A DNA stretch of 64,000 nt, taken from Planctomycetota bacterium (lineage in GTDB: Bacteria > Planctomycetota > UBA1135 > GCA-002686595). Location of the stretch: assembly GCA_026692665.1 (NCBI GenBank), contig JAPLOF010000025.1, positions 1 through 64,000 on the forward strand, read 5' to 3'. A program made the translations under genes and the position numbers. A model generated the notes under the pieces. It worked only from the letters and a program-made list of their open reading frames with translations, made no database searches and was not told the DNA's origin. This document shows, piece after piece, positions 38,311 to 46,095 of this stretch. The number at the start of each line of letters is the position of its first letter. Position 1 is the first letter of the stretch.

Positions 38311-39470
38311 GCGTCCACCGTGATCGGCATCACGATGTAGACATAGTTTTCGCCGAGGGTGAACTTGCCCGGACTCGTCTTCTCGTTGAATTCGAGCTTC
38401 ACGATGCTGCCTTCGCAGTTCTTCAGGCCCTCGAGCAGGTAGTCGGGGTTGAAGGCGATCTCCGCGGACGCCGTGCCCTTGAAGTCGCAGTCCATTCGCG
38501 CACGAGCCTCGCCGCGGCCGACCGATTGCCCGAACAGTGCAAGTTCGGTCTTCTCCGCCTTGAGCTTCACCGCGCGCGCCTCGACCCCGGTGACGTTCGC
38601 CACCAGCCGGAGCTTGCGCGCCAGCATGTCCGCATCCGCCTCGAGGAAGTTGTGCGTCTCGCGCGGAATCACCGCCGAGTACTTGGGGAACTCCCCGTCG
38701 ATGAGGCGCGCGAAGATCTCGGCGTTCTTCGTCTTCAGCCCGATCTGGTTCTCGCCCAGGTGCAATTGCACCGATTCGAGCGGATCCGAAATGACGCGGC
38801 AGAAGAGCTGCATGCCCTTCGTGGGGACGATCGCCGGCCTGGCGCGCTCGGTCGGACCCCGGCGTTCCGCCGGGATGCTCGCCATCGCCAGGCGCCGGCC
38901 GTCGGTCGCGACGAGGCGCAGTTGGCCGTCTTCGTACTCCGTCAGCACGCCGTGCATCGCGTACCGACCGGCTTCCCGCGCCGCGGCGAAGGACGTCCGC
39001 TGGACGACGCGCGTGAAGGCCCCGCCCTGGACCGCCACCGTCGCCTGATCGCCGAAGCTGGCGATGACCGGGAACTCGTCGCGATCGACGGTGACGAGTT
39101 CGCAGCGGTCCTCGCCCCCCTGGATCGTGAACGTGTTTTCCTGGGTCGACAGCACGACTTCGTCAGCGGACAGGTCACGCACGAAGTCGAGCGCCACCCG
39201 CGCCGGCACGACGGCCACTCCGGGCTCGTCCACCCGCAGGACTCCCCCGCGGAGCACCTTCTCGTCCTTCGAATCCCCCTCGCGCGCCTCGCCGATCGGG
39301 ATGCGGAACCGCACCGAACAGTCGAGGTCGGTGCCGAGGATCTCGAGACCGTCGATCGTGGCCACGAGGCACACGTTCTCGAGCACGGGCTTGGGACTCT
39401 TCGAAGGGACGACGTTGTTCACGATCGCCAGTCCTTCGCGCAGCTTCTCGCGATCGCACACGACTTTCAT
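38307..39470 (-). CDS. dnaN: DNA polymerase III sliding clamp (beta subunit)
   Basis: DnaN is the processivity clamp of the replicative polymerase. The 387-residue protein starts MKVVCDREKLREGLAIVNNVVPSKSPKPVLENVCLVATIDGLEILGTDLDCSVR, the usual opening, and ends FTLGENYVYIVMPITVDA. The middle contains VLTEYEDGQLRLVATDGRRLAMAS and FARLIDGEFPKYSAVIPRE, hallmarks of the three clamp repeats. The frame remains open to 39608 but the added residues are acidic repeats, so I set the start at 39470. Confidence 0.95.
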   Translation of the reverse strand: MKVVCDREKLREGLAIVNNVVPSKSPKPVLENVCLVATIDGLEILGTDLDCSVRFRIPIGEAREGDSKDEKVLRGGVLRVDEPGVAVVPARVALDFVRDLSADEVVLSTQENTFTIQGGEDRCELVTVDRDEFPVIASFGDQATVAVQGGAFTRVVQRTSFAAAREAGRYAMHGVLTEYEDGQLRLVATDGRRLAMASIPAERRGPTERARPAIVPTKGMQLFCRVISDPLESVQLHLGENQIGLKTKNAEIFARLIDGEFPKYSAVIPRETHNFLEADADMLARKLRLVANVTGVEARAVKLKAEKTELALFGQSVGRGEARARMDCDFKGTASAEIAFNPDYLLEGLKNCEGSIVKLEFNEKTSPGKFTLGENYVYIVMPITVDA

Positions 39471-40191
39471 GCTTCTGGAACTCCGGGCAGGCGAGCGAGG
39501 CTCGATCGGTTCGGGGGTTGGATATCGAAGAGATCCTTCTTCTTCTTCTTCATCATCTTCTTCAGGGACGACGTCGAGTGTGGAGAAGGTCGAGGACGGG
39601 AGCTGCAAGCATCCGGCTGGAAGACACTTGCGGTGGAACGGACCAGGGCCAAGGAGCGCTGAGGGCTCGTGGAGGTTTCGTGGAGCGAGTGCGATTCATC
39701 CACAGCGGCCCACACGCGATCGCGGGTCAGCACGGCGGATGCGGAGAAGTGCCGTTCCATCCACGAAGATCCAGGTGCGTCTCCGGAGGGAATACAGGTG
39801 TTGCGCACAGGGTTTCCGCAGGCTGTTCCGACAGGCCGTTTCGGTTGGGGAGCGAAGCAGCGAAAAGGCCCGGATCCAGGCCATTTTCCAGCCGCTCGCC
39901 GAACCCCACCAGGGTAGCGAATCCGGGGGGCGCCGTCGAGGTTTCGGAGGTGTCCCGAGAGCCTTCCGAAGGCCGCGTCGACCCCCACGCCGCGGCTCGC
40001 GCGGCATCGCGCGGGAGGTCCGTCGAACCGTTTCCGTCCACGGCGCAGGGAATCCCGGTCGAGGGGTCGGCGCAATGGGCGCGGGTCGCTGCCGAAGTGC
40101 CCTGGAGAGGCCCCCGAGCCCGGCGCGGGACCCGCGGGTCCGCGCCGTTCGACCGCTGCGGGGCGTTCGAGGCCCGCCGGCTCGAAGCCTC
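39471..40191. other. dnaA-dnaN intergenic region; oriC candidate
   Basis: This 721-bp gap is one of two candidates for the chromosome origin because dnaA and dnaN flank it and other replication genes adjoin. I see two DnaA-box-like 9-mers with one mismatch to TTATCCACA: TTCTCCACA on the minus strand (39579-39587) and TCATCCACA on the plus strand (39696-39704). A (TTC/CTT)n trinucleotide tract lies at 39534-39565. No clear cluster of perfect boxes or strongly AT-rich unwinding element is visible. Confidence 0.4.
39534..39565. repeat. CTT/CAT trinucleotide tract upstream of dnaN
   Basis: A 32-bp tract of CTT and CAT triplets (CTTCTTCTTCTT then CATCAT then CTTCTT) lies 64 bp upstream of the dnaN start. 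It stands out from the surrounding GC-rich DNA. On the minus strand it reads as AAG/ATG triplets. Confidence 0.5.
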
Positions 40192-41868
40192 TCAGGCCGG
40201 GCGGACCTGCAGACGCGCCAGGAAGTCGTCCACGAGCTCGCGGATCCCGACGTCGCTCGCCATCAGCGTCTGCACCTTCTCGATTCCGTAGAGCACGGTG
40301 GAGTGGTCGCGGCCCCCGAAGTAGTTGCCGATCTCCTCGAGCGAGTGGCGGGTGATCCGGCGCGCGAGGTACATGGCGACCTGCCGCGGCAGGACGATCG
40401 CGGCGGTCCTGCGCTTGGATTGGAGCTCGCTGAGCTTCACGTCGTAGTGCGCGGTCACGAGCGCGAGGATGTCCCCCATCGCCGGCTGCGCACGGCGGGA
40501 CGTGAAGAGGTCGCGCAGCACGTCGCGCGCGAAGTCGCACGTCAGCGGCGTCCCCGACACCGACGCGAAGCCGAGCAGACGCGTGACGGCGCCCTCGAGC
40601 TCGCGGATGTTGCTCTCGATGCGCTCCGCGAGCAGTGCGGCGACGTCGTCGGGCAGCTCGTGGCCGCGTTCGCGGCTCTTGCGTTTCAGGATCGCCATGC
40701 GGGTCTCGTAGCAGGGCGGTTCCATCTCGGTGACGAGGCCCCACTTGAAGCGCGAGACGAGGCGCTCCTGCAGCGTCGGGATGTCCTTCGGCGGGCCGTC
40801 GGACGAGAGCACGATCTGTTTGCCCTGCTGGTGCAGCGTGTTGAACGTGTGGAAGAACTCCTCCTGGGTCCGCTCCTTGTTGGCGAGCACCTGGATGTCG
40901 TCCACGACGAGCACGTCGACGCTGCGGTACTTGTTGCGGAACTCCTGGATGTCGCCGTTCTCGAGCGCGCTGATGAAGTGGTTCACGAACGTCTCGCAGG
41001 ACAGATACAGGATCCGTGCCTTGGGATTGCGCGTGAGGATCGCGAAGCACATCGACTGCAGGAGGTGCGTCTTTCCGAGACCGACCGATCCATGCAGGAA
41101 GAACGGGTTGTAGGCCTTTCCAGGCTGTTCCGCGGCGCCCATGGCCGCCGCGTGGGCGAAGCGGTTGCACGGGCCCACGACGAAGTTGTCGAAGGTGTAC
41201 TTGGGGTTCAGGCCCAGCTCGGCCGCGAGCCCGAAGCCGCGCAGGAGATCGTGATGGCGAGCGTCCGGGCCGCGTCCTTCCGTCGGTCGATCCGTCGTCG
41301 CGTCCTGGTCCGCGCTCACGTCGCGGGCGGACGTGTTCGACGACGCGGAGGCGAGCGAGCGGGCCGGATCTTCGTGCGCCCGGCGCGCGGTGGAGAGCGC
41401 CAGTTCGGGAACGACGACGACTTCGATGCGCCGCGCGGCGCCGAACGTCTCCCGCGCGGCCTGGGCCAGCGGCTCCGCGTAGTAGCGTTCGAGCCACTCG
41501 CGCGAGAAGTCGTTCTGGACACCGAAGCGCAGGACCTCGTCGTCGGCGTGGACGAGTGCCGCGCGCTGGAACCAGGTGGCGAACTGGGCGGGCTCGACAC
41601 GGGCGCGGATCGCGTGCTGCAACTCGCGCCAGAGGACCTCGAGCGACCGCGCGGGGCCCGTGACCGCAGCTTCCCGGGCGGCGGGAGTCGTGGGGAGCCC
41701 CGCCGCGGCCTGGGGCTGGAGAGGCGTCGGGGTTCCCGCGTCGGTTCCAGGACGGATCGCCGCCACGCGGTCCAACTCCACGGAACGGCTGTCGGACGCA
41801 CGGCGCTCCTCGTGCGGGCGGGCGAATTCAGGCGCGCGATCGGCGCGAGCGGACTCACGTTCGTGCAT
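40192..41868 (-). CDS. dnaA: Chromosomal replication initiator protein
   Basis: DnaA binds the origin and opens it. The 558-residue protein contains domain I (VLWRELQHAIRARVEPAQFATWFQRAAL), an acidic linker and the AAA+ core. Walker A is GSVGLGKTHLL (residues 260-267), Walker B is VLVVDDIQVLANKERTQEE, and sensor 1 is IVLSSD. Domain IV ends in the DNA-binding signature GGRDHSTVLYGIEKV. An extra ~70-residue N-terminal, Pro/Ala-rich stretch precedes domain I; GTG codons at residues 30 and 35 could be the real start. It heads the dnaA-dnaN-dciA-gyrB order on the minus strand. Confidence 0.95.
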   Translation of the reverse strand: MHERESARADRAPEFARPHEERRASDSRSVELDRVAAIRPGTDAGTPTPLQPQAAAGLPTTPAAREAAVTGPARSLEVLWRELQHAIRARVEPAQFATWFQRAALVHADDEVLRFGVQNDFSREWLERYYAEPLAQAARETFGAARRIEVVVVPELALSTARRAHEDPARSLASASSNTSARDVSADQDATTDRPTEGRGPDARHHDLLRGFGLAAELGLNPKYTFDNFVVGPCNRFAHAAAMGAAEQPGKAYNPFFLHGSVGLGKTHLLQSMCFAILTRNPKARILYLSCETFVNHFISALENGDIQEFRNKYRSVDVLVVDDIQVLANKERTQEEFFHTFNTLHQQGKQIVLSSDGPPKDIPTLQERLVSRFKWGLVTEMEPPCYETRMAILKRKSRERGHELPDDVAALLAERIESNIRELEGAVTRLLGFASVSGTPLTCDFARDVLRDLFTSRRAQPAMGDILALVTAHYDVKLSELQSKRRTAAIVLPRQVAMYLARRITRHSLEEIGNYFGGRDHSTVLYGIEKVQTLMASDVGIRELVDDFLARLQVRPA

Positions 41869-42272
41869 GACTGCGGGGACGTGCGGAACGGCGCTGGGGG
41901 GGGAGGCGCGGGCTGATTTTCAGGTTGGGACGGATCCCAAGCCTGAACCGCAGGGCGGCCGGGTGCGAGCGGGGGGGGAACGGAAGTGCGAACGAGGGTG
42001 CCCCAGCGGGAGCTGCGGCGGAGTCTCGGGTGGGCCAGCGGGAAGCCTTCGACGCGTGGCGCGAGCACCTCGGGGGGGCGAGGGCGCGTGTCGGTGTCGA
42101 GGAGACCCGCAGGCTCGTCGGAGAGGGTCGTGCGAGGCTCGGAGGTCCGAGGTCCCGCGCGGCCCCTCTCGTCGTGCGAGGGAGGGACATTCCAGCGTGC
42201 GGCGGCGCGCTGTCAACGCGTGGGACGGGGTCTCTTCACGCTGCGTTCGCAAGCCCGCGCCCGAACGCCGAG
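41869..42272. other. dnaA upstream region with poly-G tracts
   Basis: This 404-bp gap must carry the dnaA promoter and is the second origin candidate. It has three G runs (8 at 41896-41903, 8 at 41971-41978, 7 at 42072-42078) and a 6-bp stem (TTGGGA/TCCCAA) with loop CGGA around 41935-41950. I see no good DnaA box here. One DnaA-box-like site on the minus strand, ATGTCCACA, lies just beyond it at 42317-42325, inside the cysteine desulfurase. Confidence 0.35.
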
Positions 42273-43418
42273 TTAGCGCGGAGCAGAAATCGTTCTCCGC
42301 AAAATCTCCACCGTGTTGTGGACATCTTCTTCACCGCCCATCCGCCCGAACGAGAGGCGTAGAGCGGCGCGCGCGCGCTCGGAAGCGTGCCCGAGCGCGA
42401 GCAACACGTGCGAAGGTTCGAGGGATCCGCTGGCGCAGGCCGAGCCGGCGCTGGCCTCGAGACCCTCCAGGTCGAGGCGTGCGACGAGCGTGCGTCCTTC
42501 GACCCCAGGTAGGGAGACGTTGAGGGTGTTCGGCAGGCGCGGCGCGTCCAGGTCCGGGCCGTTCAGGAGCACTCCAGGGATGCACGCGGTCAGTTGCTCC
42601 CACAATGAGCGGCACAAGCGCGCCGAGCGCGCTGCGTAGTCGCCCTGCTCCCGCACGGCGAGCTCGATCGCCACGGCCGCGGCGGCGATCGCCGCGACGG
42701 ACTCGGTTCCCGGGCGCAGCCCGCCTTCCTGACTGCCCGTCCCGAGCAGCGGCTCGAGGGTCAGGCCCGTGCGCCGGACCAGGACGCCGACTCCGGTCGG
42801 GCCTCCGACCTTGTGCGCGGAGAAGGACAGCAGATCGGCGCGTTCCCGGATCGCACGCAGCGGGATGCGGCCCAGTGCCTGGACGGCGTCGGTGTGGAAG
42901 GCCGGGCGCCCGCGACCGCGCCGGGCCAGGAGTTCCCCGATCTCGACCACGGGCTGGAGCGTGCCGAGCTCGTTGTTGGCGGTCTGGATCGAGACCAGCG
43001 CAGTCGCCGGCGTGAGCGCCGCCTCCAGAGCGTCGACCGAGACCCGACCCGTCCCATCCACGGGAAGACGGACGACCGGCCGTCCTTCCCGCTCGAGGCG
43101 GTCGGCCGCCGCGAGGACCGCCGAATGCTCGACCGCGCAGGTCACGAGACCCCGCCCAGGTCCCCCAGCCCGCACCGCCCCGGCGAGCGCCAGCTGGATC
43201 GACTCCGTGCCACCCGACGTGAAGACCACCTCGTCCTCGTGACAACCGAGCGCCGCCGCGGTCCGCTCGCGGGCTTCGTCGAGCCAGCCGCGCGCCTCGC
43301 GCCCGGCCGCGTGGACGCTGGAGGGGTTTCCGGCGAGCCGTCGGGACAGTTCGCACAGGACCTCGAGGGCTTCGGGCCGGATCGGGGTCGTCGCGTTGTG
43401 GTCGAGGTGGACGCGCAC
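42273..43418 (-). CDS. Cysteine desulfurase (NifS/IscS family)
   Basis: A 381-residue PLP enzyme that takes sulfur from cysteine for Fe-S clusters, thiouridine or other thiols. It has LDHNATTPIRPEAL, SGGTESIQLALAGAV, VEHSAVLAAADRL, DAVQALGRIPL and the PLP lysine in SFSAHKVGGPTG (K203). The catalytic loop cysteine is C328 in SAGSACASGSLEPSHVLLALG. Length and loop pattern fit the IscS/NifS group rather than SufS. It is encoded upstream of dnaA in the same direction with a 404-bp gap. Sulfur supply for tRNA thiolation (the substrate of mnmH) is possible but not shown. Confidence 0.9.
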   Translation of the reverse strand: MRVHLDHNATTPIRPEALEVLCELSRRLAGNPSSVHAAGREARGWLDEARERTAAALGCHEDEVVFTSGGTESIQLALAGAVRAGGPGRGLVTCAVEHSAVLAAADRLEREGRPVVRLPVDGTGRVSVDALEAALTPATALVSIQTANNELGTLQPVVEIGELLARRGRGRPAFHTDAVQALGRIPLRAIRERADLLSFSAHKVGGPTGVGVLVRRTGLTLEPLLGTGSQEGGLRPGTESVAAIAAAAVAIELAVREQGDYAARSARLCRSLWEQLTACIPGVLLNGPDLDAPRLPNTLNVSLPGVEGRTLVARLDLEGLEASAGSACASGSLEPSHVLLALGHASERARAALRLSFGRMGGEEDVHNTVEILRRTISAPR

Positions 43419-43570
43419 GCCGAGATCATCCCGGACTGGGGCGCTCGATGGAACGGCCGGCAGGGAAGCGCGGGCTTCCCCCGGGTCCGACCGCCACGGC
43501 CGAGGCCCGTCGGCGCTGATTCCTTTGGAAACGCCTCCCCGACCCAGACAAGCCCCAGCAGGATTCCGTC

Positions 43571-44821
43571 ATGAAGCTCCAAGGCCTCCTCCTCGTCGTC
43601 TCGGCCTCCGCCCTCGCGGCACCGGCTTCCGCCACCGACCTGTACGTCGGGAGCCCCAACACGGCCTTCGCCCATTCCTCTCCGCCGGGGGGGCCGTTCC
43701 AACTGCTCAGCGCGTGCGGCGGTCCGGTCGCGGCCCTCGCGGGCGAGGGCGGCGAGCTGTACGTCGCGTCGACCTTCGAATCCGTCTACCGCTACCGCCA
43801 CGACGCCCAGTTCACGGAGCTGTGGGCGATCCTGCCGGGCGAGACGCTCACGGGCATCGCGATCCGGGGACACGAGTTGCTCGTGGCGACCGCGAGCTCG
43901 CGCGTCGTCGCGCTCGACCGCAGCCTCGGGACCGTGCTGCGCGAGTGGAACACGCCGATCGCCCCCACCACGTTGGCGGTCGATCGCGGCGAGCTGTTCG
44001 CCGGGACTCCCTTCGGCGCGGCGATGCGGCTCGAGGGCGACGGCACCGTTTCGTTCCTGGGCAGCTGCGGATCGAACATCGCGGGGATCGCGGCGAGCGC
44101 CACCGAGCTCTTCCTCGGTTCGGCGGGCGCCTTCGTGTGGCGCGTGGACCGCTCGACGGGGTTCGTCACGACGTCCTTCGCCGTCGCCGAGGACCCGACC
44201 GGGATCGTGTACGACCAGGGCCTGCTCTACGTGTCTTCGGCGACCGGGCGTGTCCGCACCTACGCGGCGTCGAACGGCGCGCTGCTCGCGACGCAGAACT
44301 GGGGCAATCCGATCAGCGCGCTCGCGCTGGGCCGTGCATCGGCCGGCACGGCGTACTGCTTCGGCGACGCCGCGGTGTGCCCGTGCGGGTTCGGTGATCC
44401 GTTCGGCGGCTGTCCCAGCAACCTCGGCGTGGGCGCGCGACTCGTCACGTACGGCAGCGCGAGCTTCGCGGCGGACGATCTCGAGCTGGCGGCGCTCGAC
44501 GTCCCGTCCACGACCCTGGGTCGCTTCTACATGGGCGCCGGCGTCGTGCAGGTGCCCTTCGGCAACGGGCTCCTGTGCGCGGGATCCGGGGGCTACGGCC
44601 AGTTCCGCTTCCCGGTGCAGAGCGCGCAGGCGAACGGGTTCAACCGCGCCTTCCGCTTCGGCCCCGGGATCGTCGCGCACAGCCAGCAGAACTTCGGCGC
44701 CCTCGGTGCGATCCAGCCCGGCAGCACCTGGCGCTTCCAGGCCTGGTACCGCGACGCGCTGAACCCCTGCGGCGGCGCCTTCAACACGAGCAACGCGACG
44801 AGCGTGACGTTCCTGCCCTGA
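43571..44821 (+). CDS. Secreted protein with a planctomycete-type Cys-rich C-terminal module
   Basis: The 416-residue protein begins with a signal peptide (MKLQGLLLVVSASALAAPASA). Residues ~25-250 read as beta-propeller-like repeats with alternating LYVGS..., LYVAST..., LLVATASS..., LFAGTPF... and LFLGSAG... segments. The last ~160 residues form a distinct module: CFGDAAVCPCGFGDPFGGCPSN, DDLELAAL, FGNGLLCAG, GSTWRFQAWYRD and CGGAFNTSNATSVTFLP, with six or more cysteines. I associate that module with many secreted proteins in one planctomycete lineage. Function unknown; surface structural role likely. The start has AGGATT 8 bp upstream. Confidence 0.65.
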   Translation: MKLQGLLLVVSASALAAPASATDLYVGSPNTAFAHSSPPGGPFQLLSACGGPVAALAGEGGELYVASTFESVYRYRHDAQFTELWAILPGETLTGIAIRGHELLVATASSRVVALDRSLGTVLREWNTPIAPTTLAVDRGELFAGTPFGAAMRLEGDGTVSFLGSCGSNIAGIAASATELFLGSAGAFVWRVDRSTGFVTTSFAVAEDPTGIVYDQGLLYVSSATGRVRTYAASNGALLATQNWGNPISALALGRASAGTAYCFGDAAVCPCGFGDPFGGCPSNLGVGARLVTYGSASFAADDLELAALDVPSTTLGRFYMGAGVVQVPFGNGLLCAGSGGYGQFRFPVQSAQANGFNRAFRFGPGIVAHSQQNFGALGAIQPGSTWRFQAWYRDALNPCGGAFNTSNATSVTFLP

Positions 44822-44827
44822 CCAACA

Positions 44828-44920
44828 TCGCTGCGCGGTGCCTGGCTAACTTCCACGGGGTTCGAGAGTGGGGGAACCACTCTCGAACCCCGTGGAAGTT
44901 AGCCAGGCACCGCGCAGCGA
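44828..44920. terminator. 44-bp perfect inverted repeat (bidirectional terminator or mobile hairpin)
   Basis: Arms 44828-44871 and 44877-44920 are perfect reverse complements over 44 bp with a 5-base loop (GGGAA). The element fills the 107-bp gap between two convergent genes, so it could stop transcription in both directions. No T-tract follows. The arm contains GGTTCGA followed by GAGTGG, reminiscent of a tRNA T-loop sequence, but it does not form a tRNA. Confidence 0.75.
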
Positions 44921-44928
44921 GGTTCGCG

Positions 44929-46095
44929 TCAGGGGAACGGCCAGCGCGTCGAGGCGAGCACGCGCTGGTACACCGCCTCGTAGCGCGGGATGACCTGTTC
45001 GCGCGCGAAGCGGGTGACCGCGGATTGCCGTGCCGCGAGACCCATGGCGCGGGTGCGATCGCGGTCGAAGAGCAGCGCGCGCAGATTCTCCGCGAAGTTG
45101 TCCATGTCGTCGGCCGCAGCGAGCAGGCCGGTGACTCCGTCCTCGACCACCTCGCGCACGCCGCCGACGTCCGTCGCCACGACCGGCGTGCCGCAGGACA
45201 TCGCTTCGAGCGCCGAGAGTCCGAACGACTCCTCCGAGGACGACAGGACGAACACGTCCGCCGGCGCGAGCAACTCGGGCAGTGCGTCGCGCTCCCCGAG
45301 GAACCGCACGCGGTCCTGGATCCCGAGCTCGCGCGCCAGGAGGCGGGAAGGCTGCTGGTCGGGACCGTCGCCCACGAGGAGGAGTTCGGCCTTCGTGCCG
45401 TGCGTGGCGCGCTCGAACGCGCGCAAGAGCCAGGGCACGCGCTTGACCGTCCGGAAGTTCGAGATGTGCACGGCGCGCGGCGGGCGATCGCGCTCGGCAT
45501 CCCGCGCGGCATCAGGGTGGAACAGATCGACGTCGACGAAGTTGGGCACGACCTCGATCGCGCACGGACCCAGGGCGAACTCGCGGCAGAAGTTCTCGCG
45601 CGTGCGCCGCGCCAGGTCCGCGGATACGGCCGTGACGGCGTCGGACTGTTCGATCACGAACTGCGTGAGCGGCGCGTAGCTCGGATCGTTGCCGACCAGC
45701 GTGATGTCGGTCCCGTGCAGCGTCGTCACCATGCGCGGCGCGCGCTTGTCGCGATCCGCGATCGCCGCCGAGCGCGCGAGGTAGGCCGAGACCGCGTGCG
45801 GCAGCGCGTAGTGCGCGTGCAGGATGTCGAGCCCCTCCGTGCGGTGCAGCGTGAGGATCGACGACACGATGGCGAGGTCGTGCGGGGTCGAGTGGAAGAG
45901 CGGATAGGGCACGCCCTGCGCCACGTGCATCTGCACCGGGCCGGGTGACCGTGCGAGCCGCGGAGGGACCGCGTGGCTGAAGAGGTGCACGGTGTGGCCG
46001 CGCGCGGCGAGCGAGAGCGCCAGCTCGCTGGCGACGACGCCGGAGCCGCCGTAGGTCGGGTGGCACAGGATCCCGATGCGCAGCGGCGCGGTCAT
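44929..46095 (-). CDS. bshA: N-acetyl-alpha-D-glucosaminyl L-malate synthase
   Basis: BshA is the GT4 enzyme that joins GlcNAc to L-malate, the first step of bacillithiol synthesis. The 388-residue protein opens with the diagnostic IGILCHPTYGGSGVVASELALSLAARGHTVHLFSHAVPPRL, then YPLFHSTPHDLAIVS, LDILHAHYALPHAVSAYLA, VTTLHGTDITLVGNDPSYAPLTQFVIEQSDAVTAVS and VVPNFVDVDLFHP. The C-terminal GT4 site is SSSEESFGLSALEAMSCGTPVVATDVGGVREVV. These blocks match BshA rather than generic GT4s. It overlaps the upstream parA stop by 4 bp and is the last gene of the operon. Confidence 0.9.
   Translation of the reverse strand: MTAPLRIGILCHPTYGGSGVVASELALSLAARGHTVHLFSHAVPPRLARSPGPVQMHVAQGVPYPLFHSTPHDLAIVSSILTLHRTEGLDILHAHYALPHAVSAYLARSAAIADRDKRAPRMVTTLHGTDITLVGNDPSYAPLTQFVIEQSDAVTAVSADLARRTRENFCREFALGPCAIEVVPNFVDVDLFHPDAARDAERDRPPRAVHISNFRTVKRVPWLLRAFERATHGTKAELLLVGDGPDQQPSRLLARELGIQDRVRFLGERDALPELLAPADVFVLSSSEESFGLSALEAMSCGTPVVATDVGGVREVVEDGVTGLLAAADDMDNFAENLRALLFDRDRTRAMGLAARQSAVTRFAREQVIPRYEAVYQRVLASTRWPFP

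Noticed and set aside
44857..44871. tRNA-like T-loop (GGTTCGA) within the long hairpin
   Set aside because: No acceptor, anticodon or D arm can be drawn around it; it is part of the perfect inverted repeat.
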